Positions 1 through 10,437 of a stretch of 64,000 bases of DNA are shown here, in pieces (within the stretch, counting starts at the first letter, position 1; each line of letters starts with the position of its first letter). The stretch lies in contig CAUYUJ010001403.1 in the NCBI GenBank assembly GCA_963575745.1, forward strand, positions 178,501 through 242,500, in the 5' to 3' direction. The stretch is from Prorocentrum cordatum. Its lineage: Eukaryota; Sar; Dinophyceae; Prorocentrales; Prorocentraceae. Below the pieces are notes generated by a model that worked only from the letters and a program-made list of their open reading frames with translations, did not search any database and was not told where the DNA came from. Made by a program: the position numbers and the translations under genes.

Positions 1-716
1 CAGCCCTTTGGCGGGGCTTTGACCCATTGTAAGCGCGTGCTCTAAAGCTCCCGGCTTCGCCCCCGCGCCTCGGGGTAAGCGGAGGGGGGGGGGGGGGGGA
101 TTGCAGTGCTGCGGGGGTGCGACAAATAGATGCGGCACAACACCGTTTCCGAAGAACCGCATTGTCAATGATAGTCGGGCGTGCTTGGGCAGGCCTGCGT
201 ACTGGCTGGTGTAAGCGACGAGCTTCATGTTTCAAGTTCGCCTTGGCCCCTCTCGTATTCCTCCCCCGCCTTGCTTTGTTGCCTGTCGTGATATGCCCTG
301 TCGCCCCCCTCCCGTCCTCGTCGGGCCCTGTCTGCGGTCGCCCCCCGTTCATTTCTTTTTCGCAGCAGAGACCTGGGTCGACCTCGACCCGCACGACCAG
401 GGCCCATGGGGCCCTGCCGACTCCATAAGGTTTCTGATGCTTCACGGCAGGTGCGCGCCTACCCTGGCTGGCTTCGCCCACGGGGAGCGCGCCCCCGAGG
501 ACGGTCCGCCGGCGGCCGCTGGGGCCGCGAACAGCGACCGACCACGGACAAATGTCCGCTTCGAGAAGGCCGTCAGATTCGCCGACGAATCAGACGCCTC
601 CTCCTGGCAGGTCTGCACGGGTGGTGAGCCGCCACCTTCCCAAACAGTGTCCCGAGTTTTGGGACCATTCGGTCTCTGCTTTTCACAGGTGATTAGCCGC
701 GATTTTTGTCATAGTG

Positions 717-720
<4 letters not shown>
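1..720. other. unassigned GC-rich sequence
   Basis: No gene is recognised. A run of 16 G lies at 84-99. A short segment at about 621-670 (gtggtgagcc ... cccaaacag ... ttgggaccat) recurs at about 820-870 with the same order of blocks, offset 199 bp, so the region carries an old tandem duplication that spans the TA microsatellite. Open frames on both strands look like composition effects. Confidence 0.5.

Positions 721-762
<42 letters not shown>
721..762. repeat. (TA)n microsatellite
   Basis: About 20 uninterrupted TA units, an AT island in otherwise GC-rich DNA. Confidence 0.97.
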
Positions 763-764
<2 letters not shown>

Positions 765-1118
765 CCAACTAATCGGCTGGAGGCTCGAGGCCACCTTTGG
801 GTTCAGAGCTCCGACGTGGGCGGTGAGCCGTTACCGCCCCAAACAGCGGCCAGAGGCTTGGGATCATAATGTCGCCAATGATACCCGCCCGCCACACTTC
901 TCCTTCTCATCCATTTGTTTTTTGTTATCCCTTGCCCCTCCTTGCTGCGCCCCGGCCCCAATCAGCAGCGGGTCGCTGTTACACCCGAGAAGACCTTTAA
1001 AACATTAGCCTGGCGAAGGACCCAACCATATGCAGTTGCGAATACTGCAAATGTCATCAGCGAATGCCATCTTCGCCCGCACTCCCTACGTGGCCACGGC
1101 TTCCCGCCGGAGCCCGAC

Positions 1119-1298
1119 ATGATCAGGAACACGTTCGTGGCCGTCTTCGCGGGCGCCGACGGCGACAAGGACGGCGCCCCTCTGACCGAGGAGTAGAAGC
1201 AGGAGAGGGCTTTGAGAGCCATGAAAGGAGAGGCGTCGGTGCACGTCGAGAAGGCGGAGTGCGACGCCCAGGCGCGGATGCTGAAGCAGCACAATTAT
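1119..1298 (+). pseudogene. possible exon remnant with EF-hand-like loop, interrupted by TAG
   Basis: An ATG at 1119 opens MIRNTFVAVFAGADGDKDGA and reaches TAG at 1194-1196 after LTEE. The same frame continues KQERALRAMKGEASVHVEKA up to the start of the adjoining minisatellite. The stretch DGDKDGAPLTEE has acidic residues at positions 1, 3, 5 and 12 and Gly at 6 of an EF-hand calcium-binding loop, although position 8 is Pro instead of the usual Ile, Leu or Val. The TAG sits where a third Glu (GAG) would be natural. It may be an exon relic of a calcium-binding protein; a chance match is quite possible. Confidence 0.25.
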
Positions 1299-2545
1299 GG
1301 GGCCACGATCCTCGTGAGGGGTGTGCCAACATGGCCTGGGGCCGCCATGGGAACCCTGCCACTGGGGATCTTCGGTGGGGCTCCCCACGGGGCCACGACC
1401 CTCGCGAGGGGTGCGCCGAAATGGCCCGAGGCCGCCGCGCGAACCCTGCCATTGAGGGCCTTCGGTGGAGCTCCCTGCGGGGCCACGATCCTCGTGAGGG
1501 GCGTTGCCGAAATTGCCCGAGGCCGCCATGCGAAACCTGCCGCTGGCGCCTTCGGTGAAGCTCCCCGTGGGGCCACAGTCCTCGCAAGGGGGCGTGCCGA
1601 CGTGGCCCGAGGCCGCCGTGCGAAACCTGCTACTGGCGCCTTCGGTGGAGCTCCCTGGGGCCACGATCCTCGCGAGGGGTGTGCCGAAATGGCACGGGGC
1701 CGCCGTGGGGACCCTGCCACTGGGACCTTCGGAGAAGCTCCCCTATGGGGCCACGATCTTCGTGAGGGGTGTGCCGAAATGGCCCGAGGCCGCCATGCGC
1801 ACTTTGCGACTGTCGCCTTATGGGGCCACGTTCCTCGTGAAGGAGTGTGCCGAAATGGCCCGAGGCCGCCATGCGCACTTTGCTATTGGCGCCTTCGGTG
1901 GAGCTCCTACGGGGCCACGATCCTCGTGAGGGGTGTGCCGGCATGGCCCGAGGCCGCCAATTCGCATTATGCTATTGGCGCATTCGGTGGAGCTCCTATC
2001 GGGCCACGATCCTCGTGAGGGGTGTGTTGAAATTGCCCGAGGCCGCCATGCGCACCTCGCTACTGGCGCCTTCGGCTGGGAGCTCCTATGGGGCCACGGT
2101 CCTCGTGAGAGGTGTGCCGAAATGTCCCGAGGCCGCGTTTCGCTTGCCACTGGCGCCTTCGGTGGAGCTCCTATCGGGCCACGATCCTCGTGAGGGGTGT
2201 GTCGAAATGGCCCGAGGCCGCCATGCGCACCTCGCTACTGGCGCCGTCGGTGGAGCGCTCCTATGGGGCCACGATCCTCGTGAGGGGTGTGCCGAAATGG
2301 CCCGAGGCCGCCGTGCGCACTTTGCTACTGGCGCCTTCGGTGGAGCTCCCATGGGGCCACGATTCTCGTGAGGGGTGTGCCGAAATGGCACGGGGCCGCC
2401 GTGGGAACCCTGTCGCAAGCGCCTTTGGTGGAGCTCCTATGGGGCCACGATCCTCGTGAGGGGCGTGCCGAAATGGCCCGAGGCCGCCATGCGCACCTCG
2501 CTACTGGCGCCTTCGGTGGAGCGTTCGTATGGGGCCACGATTTTT
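1299..2545. repeat. 90-bp minisatellite, about 14 units
   Basis: The string ggggccacg (or cgggccacg) marks unit starts at 1299, 1389, 1479, 1569, 1657, 1747, 1822, 1911, 2000, 2090, 2175, 2265, 2353, 2441 and 2531. Spacing is 85-90 bp with one 75-bp unit. A typical unit reads ggggccacgatcctcgtgag, then gtgtgccgaaatggcccgag, then gccgccatgcgcac and a variable end gcgccttcggtggagctcc. Because 90 is a multiple of three, several frames stay open on both strands, giving repeats such as GATILVRGVPKWPEAA or WGHDPREGCAEMARGR. I treat these as repeat translations, not as a demonstrated protein. Confidence 0.95.
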
Positions 2546-2550
2546 GGCAG

Positions 2551-2599
2551 GGTGATGATGGTGATGATGATGACGATGCTGATGATGATGGTGATGACA

Positions 2600-2630
<31 letters not shown>

Positions 2631-2641
2631 CGACGATGATG
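2551..2641. repeat. (GAT)n-type microsatellite
   Basis: gatgatggtgatgatgatga type imperfect trinucleotide repeat that immediately follows the truncated last minisatellite unit. Confidence 0.95.
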
Positions 2642-4048
2642 CGAAGAGGAGGGAGGGGGCAGCGGGAGGAGGAAGGAACGCGGGGCGTTGTTTTTTCTGA
2701 ACGAGGACCCAACACCACAGGATGGTTGGGAAAAACACCAGGCGGGGTGGAGGTCAGGGCTGGGCCGATAAACCCCACGACCCCTAGCCGGCCCGTGCCG
2801 CGCACGGCCGCCTGGAGCTCGTCTCACCGTGAGCGCACGGCTCAAGAAGGCTCGGAACGCCGAGGCCGCATCCCGGACCTTCGTCTGCGATGCCGTGGAA
2901 ATAGCCGCCTGCTGGCCACCAGTCAGACCCCCGCACTTCCTCCTTTCCTTACTTGTTGTCCTCCTCTGTTGTCTCCCTGCGCCGCTCCTCGGGTGCCCTC
3001 CTCTGGCCAACCGCCGCGGCTACGGCGGAGCTAAATATCAGGGGGGGGGGCACCAGGTACACGGAGGAGGACGCCTGACGCCCTACACAGCGCGCCCCGC
3101 GCCGGTTCCAGCCACCTGCCCCGGGAGCCCGCCGTTGCCACTGTTCCTTCTGCGCGCGCCCCTAGCTCCAGGCACCTGCCGATTGCCGCAAGTTGATCGT
3201 TCCAGGCGATGGTTCATCTAGCCGCTCCCTTCCCTCGCTCAGAGGCTGCGCGGAGCCTGTTGCGCCGGGCCCAGATGAGGGATGGGGACTGGGACGCTTA
3301 ATGTATGGACCTGGGATGAGAGTGGGGGCCCAGGACGCGCACCCGAATAACTCTGAGGCCCCAGCCCTAAAGGACCCCCAGTGTGCCTCCCACCCCCGCG
3401 CCGCCTTTGTCGGACTTCAGGTGGTCGGCACACTTTGGTGCAGCCCGCCATCGGGGGGGGGGGGGGGGCACTTCGAGGGTTCTCGAGGTGGCCCGGGACC
3501 TCCGTCCTCTTCTCCCTTCCGCTCCTCCTCGTCCACCCGCTGCTCTCCCTTTTTCCCTGTCGCATCGCGTGCTCCTCCCTCCCTGCTGTGTTGGACTCGA
3601 CTCTCGGGTCGTCACATTTCCGTCGGTCCCCTGTTCCTCTTGGGGAAGCCACTTCTAAGTTGGTGCGCCACCTTTTCAGCATCTGCTCAACCTCAAGGGT
3701 TGAGCGGGGTGTGGGTGCATTCGACGAACCTTAAAGCATCAGAAATCAAGAAGCAGGGGGTAGGCATTGGGGCCACTGCCACTTGTATCCTCTCCTGCAA
3801 GAGGGGGTCTCGGGGTGGAGAATCCCCGCAACCCCCGTGCCCCTGGACTGCCGCTGTTTTCAGGGAGCTTCCAGAGACCTGCAGGGGGAACCCCCCTTCC
3901 ACGCACCGCCGTCACAGGGGTGTCCCAGGCAGGCGGCGGGTCAGAACCCAGCGGCCCTGCATCCATAAACAATGGTAGGGATACAAAAGTCGCCTGACCA
4001 GCCCTGTTGTGGTTAGGATCGAATTCATCCTCGAAACACCTCACCTGT
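2642..4048. other. unassigned sequence with poly-G runs
   Basis: No gene recognised. Long G runs lie near 3040-3050 and at about 3456-3470. Both strands carry overlapping proline-, serine- or arginine-rich frames with no recognisable motif. Confidence 0.5.
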
Positions 4049-4049
4049 T

Positions 4050-4720
4050 TGACCTCCTGCTCTTCCTCCTCCTCCTCCTCCTCGTCCTCATCCTTTCCCT
4101 CGTCCTTCTCTTCCTCCTCCTCCTCCTCCTATTCCTCCTCTTCCTCCTCGTCGTCGTCCTCCTCCTCCTCCCCTTCGTTCTTCTCCTCCTCCTCCCCCTC
4201 CCCCTCTGGGTCAGAGCCTGTCTGGGAGCGTTCCCTGCGGCCCGCTTGGCGGGGAGGTGCTCGAGTACCTGGATCTCATTTCCAGCGAGGACGGAGGCGG
4301 CCCCGACGTCCCTCACCGTCGTCGTCGCCGTCGCCGTCGTCGTCGTCGTCGACTTCCTCCTGCAATCCCTCCTCGCCTTCGTCCTCCATTTGCCTCCCGT
4401 TCCTTCACCTCGCCATCCCCCCCGCTCGCTGGCCTCCTCCCTCCTCGTAATCCTTCTGCCCCTCCCCTTTTGCATTCCACATCCTCCGCGCTCTTCCGGA
4501 TTACGCTCCTCCTTCTCCTCGTCCTCCTCCACCTCTTCTTTCTCCTCCCTTTCCTGTTCCTCATCCTCCTCTTGGGTTGGTCGTGTGCTTGTTAGTTTTG
4601 CAGCCTTTGAGTCTGCCCTCCTCCTCCTCCTCCTCAGGCTCCTCTGCGTTCCTAGTCATTACTATTCATCCTCCCATCCTCCTTGCTCCTCGTGTTCCTC
4701 CTCTTACTCCTCCGCGCCCT
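4050..4720. repeat. (CTC)n/(GTC)n pyrimidine-rich repeat tract
   Basis: Dense imperfect CTC/TCC repeats at 4050-4203, a (GTC)n block at about 4318-4350, and further CTC-rich sequence to 4720. The poly-Ser, poly-Leu and poly-Arg frames here are repeat translations. Confidence 0.9.
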
Positions 4721-5930
4721 TCGTCTCATCGCATACTGCCTCGTTATGACATGTCATTATCGTTTCGCTGCGCTGCTTGCATTGTCCCGGCTGTCGGCCC
4801 TGCTTGGGGCCCCAACAGCAAGCTTCAGTCCGCAGCCCCCCATCGGGCAGAAATCCACCAGTGCCTCCAAACAGACACCACACTCCTATGACCAGTGCGA
4901 AGGAGCCCGGCGGGGGGGAGACGGAGGCGGGAACGCCGAAGACGCCAAGGGGGAGAGGGGGAACGGAGGAGAGACGGGGCGACGCCCCGCGCGCGGGGCG
5001 ACGCCCCGCGCGGTCCCGCGCCACTTGAGTCTGGGGGGCCTGGACGCGCGGCAAGCCGTCTCTGCAGGATGGCCCGCCGGGCGGCCTTGTCACTGCCCGC
5101 GCGCGCCGCTGGCAGCAGGAACAGCATGGCCGCCCGCAGCGGCAGTCATACACACATACACACACGCACACTTCCACTCATTTACACACACACACTCTTA
5201 CACACAGCAAAACATGATATGCGGTCTCGCCTCGTTCGGACCGTTCTAGGCCCAGGAACCCCGCGCAGAGCATCGACTTGAGGGCTCCGACTGCGCACGG
5301 CGGCGGAGGAGGGGCCCCCGCTGCCTTCGCACCCGCGGGACTGGGGACGTTTTACTTGCAACGCCCGCCCTCGTCATTCCTCCTCCCCTTCTTCCGCCTC
5401 CTCCCTCTACAGTCAAGACGCTGAAATCAGAACCACACTGGGCTCAGGATGAATTTTGTTTTTCGGGCCGTTCCTGAGATCTAGGTCGGGGAACCTCTTC
5501 GTGTTCGAGGCTCGCCGTGGCCAGACATGCTCCTTTGTTCTTCATGTGGTGCTCCTTATGGCAGCATGATGGCTGTACCCCCCTTCCGCTCGTTCCCCCC
5601 TCTGCCCTCATCCCCCTTCGTGCGCTCGCAGCACTCGCTGCGATGCTTGGGAGGGATGAGGAAGGAGGCGGGCCCTGAGTTCCGACTTCGCGAACCAATT
5701 GAAATACCGTCAACCATGACGACTGGAGCCCAGGACCACATCCTTCTGCGGCATTCCTCGAGCCCCATCATGGATCTGTAGCCGAACGCTCTGTCAGCAG
5801 ACCCTGCTCGAGATGGGGTGGCGCCTTTCGTAAATGAGAAGGTTGTGGTTCTCGGTTTTCCACTCGCCGCGAACAATCTGAACCGCCTGTCCTTTAGGGG
5901 ACCGCTCCTCCTGGAGCTGGCACGCAGGCT
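4721..5930. other. unassigned sequence with a CA tract and one dispersed segment
   Basis: An imperfect (CA)n tract lies at 5147-5208. The segment at about 5505-5585 (gaggctcgccgtggc ... atgtggtgctcc ... tggcagcatgatggctg) has a diverged copy in the same orientation at about 46328-46405. No gene recognised. Confidence 0.5.
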
Positions 5931-5931
5931 C

Positions 5932-5961
5932 CTGTCCTGTCCTGTCCTGTCCTGTCCTGTC
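5932..5961. repeat. (CTGTC)n pentanucleotide microsatellite
   Basis: Six perfect CCTGT-type units in a row. Confidence 0.95.
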
Positions 5962-5986
5962 CATGATGGATCCGTGATGGCCCGGG

Positions 5987-6352
5987 GCCCGGAAGACGGG
6001 CACAGACTCGTTTGCTGCGCGCAAGCAGCGGCACCAGGGCCTCTGGGAAGGAGGCGGACCTGCACAGCACGTCGCTCGGCTCCCGGAACGGGGCACAGCC
6101 TCGTCTGCTGCGAGCAAGTATCAGGAGGGGGAAAAACACACAGACACAATTATTCGTCGATTCCCGGAAAATATGCGAAAATATGGGAAGTGGGGGGGAA
6201 GACAGAAACCCAGAAAATATAAGAAAATATGGGGAATCTTTCGATTTGTGTGTATTTATTTGTGTGTTTGTGGGCCCCTTCAAAGTAAGGCGGCACCCGG
6301 ACCTCTTTGGAAGGAGGCGCACCCGCACAGCACGTCGCTCGGCTCCCGGAGC
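5987..6352. repeat. nested segmental duplications
   Basis: The block cccggaagacgggcacagac at 5987 recurs as a diverged copy at 6082. The block ggaaggaggcggacctgcac (within 6029-6086), including cagcacgtcgctcggctccc, recurs at 6292-6352, offset about 262 bp. Between the copies lies the AT-rich repeat annotated at 6127-6280. Confidence 0.75.
6127..6280 (+). repeat. dispersed AT-rich repeat, copy 1
   Basis: Contains ggaaaatatgcgaaaatatg, then a purine-rich stretch, then cccagaaaatataagaaaat, and ends tgtgtgtttgtgggcccctt. Related sequence occurs at 9104-9225 and 61160-61475. The 3' block (tgtgt...gggcccct) also occurs alone near 10009-10033. Order and orientation are conserved, so I regard these as one dispersed family of unknown type. 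Confidence 0.5.
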
Positions 6353-6475
6353 CGCTCCCGCGGCGGGGGCGCCGCCGCCGCTCCGGGGCGGCGCCGCCCA
6401 GGCCCCCGACGTCGTGGCTTCGCTGCAGCGGGGACGCGGCGGCTCGGCCCCTCCCCCAGTCGGGTGTGGCCAGGG

Positions 6476-6575
6476 CCTCCTCCTCCTCCTCCTCCTCCTC
6501 CTCCTCCTCCTCCTCCTCCTCCCCCTCCTCCTCCTCCTCCTCCTCCTCCTCCTCCTCCTCCTCCTCCTCCTCCTC
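6476..6575. repeat. (CTC)n microsatellite
   Basis: About 100 bp of nearly pure CTC triplets, read as poly-Ser, poly-Pro or poly-Leu on one strand and poly-Glu or poly-Gly on the other. Confidence 0.97.
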
Positions 6576-7028
6576 GGTTGGCTCGAGGACGGCGGGCGAG
6601 GGCCCAGGCATCCGATATAGCCGCGAGGGCCCAGGCAGGGCTGCGTCGCACACGAAGGCGGGTAGGGGGACCCGGTTAGTGGTACAGTCGGGGCGCTGAA
6701 GAAGGAACCCTTTTCGTTGGGGAGGGGCTCGGCGTTCCTTGATTGTTTTACAGTTTTGGCCTTGGGTTTTCCTTAGGTTTCCCAGGGGAAATCGAAGTTT
6801 ATCTCATGGGAAAAAGGGGCCTCGTTCCTTATTTAGGGTTCCTTAGGTCAACGCCCCGACTGTAGGGCCCTGGGGCCCCTCCACTGGCCAGATTCACTAA
6901 ACCAGGTTTGCCGTAGCTGGTGTTCTCTCGGGTGACGGCAGTTCCGGTCAGTGGAACGGGGCGGGGGGGGTCCCCCAGTACACATTACTGAACCAGGTCC
7001 CATTGAACCCGGTTCTGCCAACGCCCGA
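6576..7028. other. unassigned sequence
   Basis: Nothing recognised. Contains a GT-rich low-complexity stretch around 6700-6850. Confidence 0.5.
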
Positions 7029-7247
7029 CCCAGGACCGGAGGGTCTTCCTGAGCCGTTGTTTGATTGCGCTGGGCCCCGGCGAGAATTGCGTGTTTTTGA
7101 AGCCGGATCGGGCTCAGTAAAACACGCGTGTTTGTGAAGCCGGATCCAGCCTCAAAAACACGCAGTTCTCTCGGACACGGCGGCTCGACCCCTCCCCCAG
7201 GACCAGATGGGCCTCCTGAGCCGTGGTGTGGCTGCGCGGGGCCCCGG
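7029..7247. repeat. direct duplication flanking an inverted repeat
   Basis: A ~52-bp block starting cccaggaccggagggtcttc at 7029 recurs at 7196 (cccaggaccagatgggcctc). Between them are 28-bp inverted arms, 7082-7109 and 7143-7170, that match at 25 of 28 positions (gagaattgcgtgtttttgaa against the reverse complement of the right arm). Confidence 0.8.
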
Positions 7248-7361
7248 GGGAGGGCCCCCCAGAGGCGGAAAACACCACGGGAGCCTCCCGCAGTCTGTTC
7301 CGTCCTCGCTGCACCCCGCCTCTGGTGCCCGAGGCCGCCTGCGGGCCCCTCACCCGTCGAC
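7248..7361. other. unassigned short spacer
   Basis: Nothing recognised between the duplication and the inverted-repeat element. Confidence 0.4.
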
Positions 7362-7529
7362 TGAAGTCGGGCAAGTCCCTGTACAGGAGGGGTATCCAAG
7401 ACTTGTCCACAAATAGTAGGGGAACAATTTCTCGATGTTTTTGATTTCAATGTATATGTGTGTGTGTGTGTGACATGTCTTACATTTGTCGTCCAACATC
7501 CGCCTGTAGGAGGACATGCCCGGCCTCAA
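7362..7529. mobile_element. short terminal-inverted-repeat element, copy 1 (MITE-like)
   Basis: Left arm at 7366-7387 starts gtcgggcaagtccctgtaca. The right arm at 7503-7524, cctgtaggaggacatgcccg, is its imperfect reverse complement. CGTCGAC occurs just outside both ends (7355-7361 and 7530-7536) and may be a target-site duplication, although it contains the palindrome GTCGAC. The interior is non-coding and has a short TG tract. The same arms bound a second copy at 12747-12893, which marks a dispersed, non-autonomous family. Confidence 0.65.
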
Positions 7530-7690
7530 CGTCGACCCTAAACAGTCGGGTTTGCTCCCCTTTCCCCTCCCTCCGCGGCCGCCCTCGTCTCTTCCACCCT
7601 TGCTTGCGGCGCGCCCCGCCGTTGGGGATCTCCGCGCCTGCCGGCGCTGCCGATGGAACAGGCTGTTCTCATGTTGAGGGTGTTGCTGAA
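7530..7690. other. unassigned sequence
   Basis: Nothing recognised. Confidence 0.4.
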
Positions 7691-8013
7691 GGTGCCCCTG
7701 GCCCAAGGTGCCCCCCAGGATCTTGTTCAACGAGCCCCCCACGGCCTCCAAAGGACCCCTCACGAGGCCCAGAGGGCCGCAGAGGCTTCAAGATGCAACG
7801 AAAAGCTGGGGGGCACCTTGGGCCAGGGGCACTCCAGATCTCGTAATAAAAGGGAGGGGGTCTGGACCCTCCAAGACAAGCCATTTCAGACCCCCCCCCG
7901 TGGGAGAACCCTCCAAAACGTCGTCCCCAGACCCCCTCAGGCCCTCCAAGATAGCCTGGGAGAGACCCCCCCCCGAAATGAGACCCCCTCCCTTTTATTA
8001 CGAAATCTGGAGT
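7691..8013. repeat. two overlapping long inverted repeats
   Basis: First pair: 7692-7718 against 7806-7832, 27 of 27 bases complementary (core ggcccaaggtgcccccc). Second pair: 7831-7863 against 7981-8013, 32 of 33 complementary (core cgtaataaaagggagggggt). The right arm of pair one overlaps the left arm of pair two by two bases. The first part (about 7691-7833) is related to 10193-10345. Arms this exact in such diverged surroundings suggest recent foldback formation or transposition. Confidence 0.9.
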
Positions 8014-8316
8014 ACCTGTCGCAACACCCGAGCGTTGTTGGGTCCTTGGGCCCGCCGCACCCTCGGCGCCGCCGCCGCTCCCGAGGCATGACCGTGCTCG
8101 GCAACGTGCTGTGCGACACGCCCCGCGCCCTGCAGGCGCCGCGGCGCGGCGCGCCGCTCGGCCCGCGCGCCGCTGCGCGCCTGGCGCCTCCACCGCTCGA
8201 CCGGGTGGGATGCGGCTGGTCCGGGCGCAACAGCGGACCACAACCACAAAGGGGTGGATTTTCCGAGAGGGTGCCTCGGGGAGAACACACCAATTTCGAC
8301 ACGAGCATTTTGGTCG
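8014..8316. other. unassigned GC-rich spacer
   Basis: No gene recognised. GGCGCC-rich patches only. Confidence 0.4.
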
Positions 8317-8364
8317 TGGTTGTGGTCGATGTGGCGTCTCGGGACGCCACATCGACCACAACCA
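8317..8364. repeat. perfect 22-bp hairpin with 4-nt loop
   Basis: Left arm 8317-8338 and right arm 8343-8364 are exact reverse complements (tggttgtggtcgatgtggcg and its partner) around the loop TCGG. A related single-arm sequence, ctcgatgtggtcgtggtc, lies near 8428. No flanking gene explains it. Confidence 0.95.
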
Positions 8365-9103
8365 GTACGAAGTTGGCTTCGAGGCTCCGACAGTTTTTGG
8401 CATGCGCAGACATCCCCAAGAGTATGTCCTCGATGTGGTCGTGGTCGCTTGCTGTCCCTTCAGTTGGGGGGCTGGGGTGCCCAGCACCTGTCAGGATACG
8501 CCCGTTCTGAAACGCAGCACTGCACCGTGCTCAAGACGTCCGTGTGGGCACGCTGCGTGTGGGCTCGGCCCGCGTTGGCCCGCGTTTGGGCAAAGCTGTC
8601 GTGCCACGCATACGTTTTCAATCTCCGTGTTGAACCCCGTGTCAGCACGCTGCGGGTTGCGTGTTGTGTGTTTGGGCGGATTAGCTGGCGGCGCCTCAAC
8701 CAGGTTGGAGTAGGTTGGGGTGCTCGGGTGGCCAAGCACTGCCCTAGACAAGTAGTGCATTTTTAATCGTCGACTTGTTCGTTCTCATCGCCGTCGGCTG
8801 TTCGTCGTTGGCGGCCTCCTGTGGCCGTTTGTGGCCCCCGGAACCGTCATACGCGGACCCGAGATAAATGATTATCCCCAGGATGGTCCACTAGACGATT
8901 CTTCGACACGACCTGCAAAAGCTGCACTACGTCTCCAGGGGGGTGTAGCACTGGTTCCGACCAGCAGGGGAGAAAAAGGCCCCTCGTTGCCAAGGCTGGA
9001 AGCGGCCCGAACACATGGTAACATTGGACCCCCGGGAAGGTCCGAGGACCGATTTGAGCAGATTTGCCCTTGTCCCCATGTTTGACCGATCTTGAGTCTC
9101 TTC
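8365..9103. other. unassigned sequence
   Basis: No recognisable gene or repeat beyond short GT-rich patches around 8540-8720. Confidence 0.5.
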
Positions 9104-9225
9104 AGGAAGGGGAAAAAGGACAGACATCAAAAAAGCGTCGATGTCCAGGAACATGTAAGAACATATGGGAAATGGATGGGGAAAACGAACATCCAGAAAC
9201 TTAGCATACGTATAAAAATTATGTG
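9104..9225 (+). repeat. dispersed AT-rich repeat, copy 2
   Basis: Contains gtcgatgtccaggaacatgt, aagaacatatgggaaatgg and aaaacgaacatccagaaac. It is diverged from copies at 6127-6280 and 61160-61475. The string acgaacatccag is shared exactly with the 61-kb copy. Confidence 0.5.
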
Positions 9226-9389
9226 ATCTACATCTACGACCACCCTGTGGGTGATAAGGAGGTTGGGGGGGCAGCAATGGGCAGTAGTGGTGATTGTTGT
9301 TCTGACGATGCCTGTGGTTCGCAGTCTAGTGAGTAGTGTGATTGTGATCGTGAGCGTGATGTGATGTGGCGATGTTGACGAAGCGCACT

Positions 9390-9672
9390 CGATGTGCATA
9401 TCGATGTGCATGTCGATTCGCTTTTCGATCTGCATCTCGATTTGCATGTCGACGTATCGATGTGCATGTTGATTGGCGTTTCGAACTGCATCACGATTTG
9501 CATGTCGACTTTCATTGGAAAGCTCGCCGCAGGCGCTGATGTTCTAAATACGCAACCCGCGGCGCCTTACAATTTGCATTTGGATGTGCATGTCGATTTG
9601 CATTTCGATGTGTTTTTCGGTTTGCATGTCGGTTTGCATGTAGACTTGCATTGGATAGCTTGCCGCAGCCAC
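9390..9672. repeat. 12-bp tandem repeat (TCGATTTGCATG type) in two blocks
   Basis: Repeated tcgatttgcatg or tcgatgtgcatg units at about 9390-9510 and 9570-9650. Each block ends with a related 30-bp tail (gactttcattggaaagctcg at 9505, gacttgcattggatagcttg at 9643), so the blocks and tails form a ~137-bp higher-order unit. Confidence 0.85.
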
Positions 9673-9872
9673 GGCGGGACACCAGCGGGACACTAGCGGG
9701 ACACCGCGGGCCACCTTTTGACAGGAGGAGCATCATTTGGTCCGGCCGCGACCCAGCCACAGGAGGATTTCGGGACACCAGCGGGACACCGGCGGGACAC
9801 CGCGGGCCTCCGGCCGCCGGAGGAGAAACATTTGGTCCAGCCGCGGCCCAGCCACAGGAGGATTTCTTCTCG
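9673..9872. repeat. ~100-bp tandem duplication with CGGGACACC sub-repeats
   Basis: Three cgggacaccag-type units, then an aggagga spacer, then catttggtccggccgcgacc, then cagccacaggaggattt, repeated twice. Copies run at about 9673-9769 and 9770-9872. Confidence 0.85.
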
Positions 9873-10192
9873 CCCGCCCACGCAGCTTCGCCTCGACCGC
9901 ACGCACGCACGGCACGCACGACACGAACCCGAAACCGAAATCGATTTCCCGGTAGGGGGGGTCTCCGTTTCACGTCGGACTCACCCCCCAACCTCCGATG
10001 TCTATTGATTTGTGTGTCCCTGGGCCCCTTCCTCTATCGGGACCCATTCAGCGCAGAGGCGCCAAGAGCATTCAGATCAAGAGGTCATGACGATGCTCCG
10101 TGCCACGGATCCAAGATTCCCAAACATCTTCCAGTTCCGAGGGTTCCACACCGGCTGCAGGAACGAGAGCTGCTAGACTCGGATGTTGATAG
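9873..10192. other. unassigned sequence
   Basis: No gene recognised. tgtgtgtccctgggcccctt at about 10013 matches the 3' block of the repeat copies at 6.2 and 61.4 kb. Confidence 0.45.
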
Positions 10193-10369
10193 AAGTGCCT
10201 CTCGACCACGGTGCCCCCAGGATTTCCAGGGAGGCGCCCACGGCATCCAGGGCACCCCATCACGAGGCCCAGGGTGCCCCATGGGGCTCCGACATCGATC
10301 GAAGGCGGGGGGCGCCTTGGGCCTGGGGCACCTTGAGCAGCCCCCGACAGATGCTCTGGAAATCCTGGG
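10193..10369. repeat. inverted-repeat element related to 7.69-7.83 kb
   Basis: Shares ordered blocks with 7691-7833 (gtgccccc-agga, cccacggc, cacgaggcccag, ggcaccttg). It has its own perfect 14-bp inverted ends: cccaggatttccag at 10216-10229 and ctggaaatcctggg at 10356-10369. It lies directly upstream of the LINE fragment. Confidence 0.7.
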
Positions 10370-10437
10370 ACGCACCCGTCGGTCTCAGCATAACATCACG
10401 ATCGCGCTTCGCGCGGGCTGCGGCCTGGACAGCAGAA

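Noticed and set aside
4007-4749. Poly-Ser and poly-Leu frames in the CTC tract
   Set aside because: Simple-repeat translations with no unique flanking domain.
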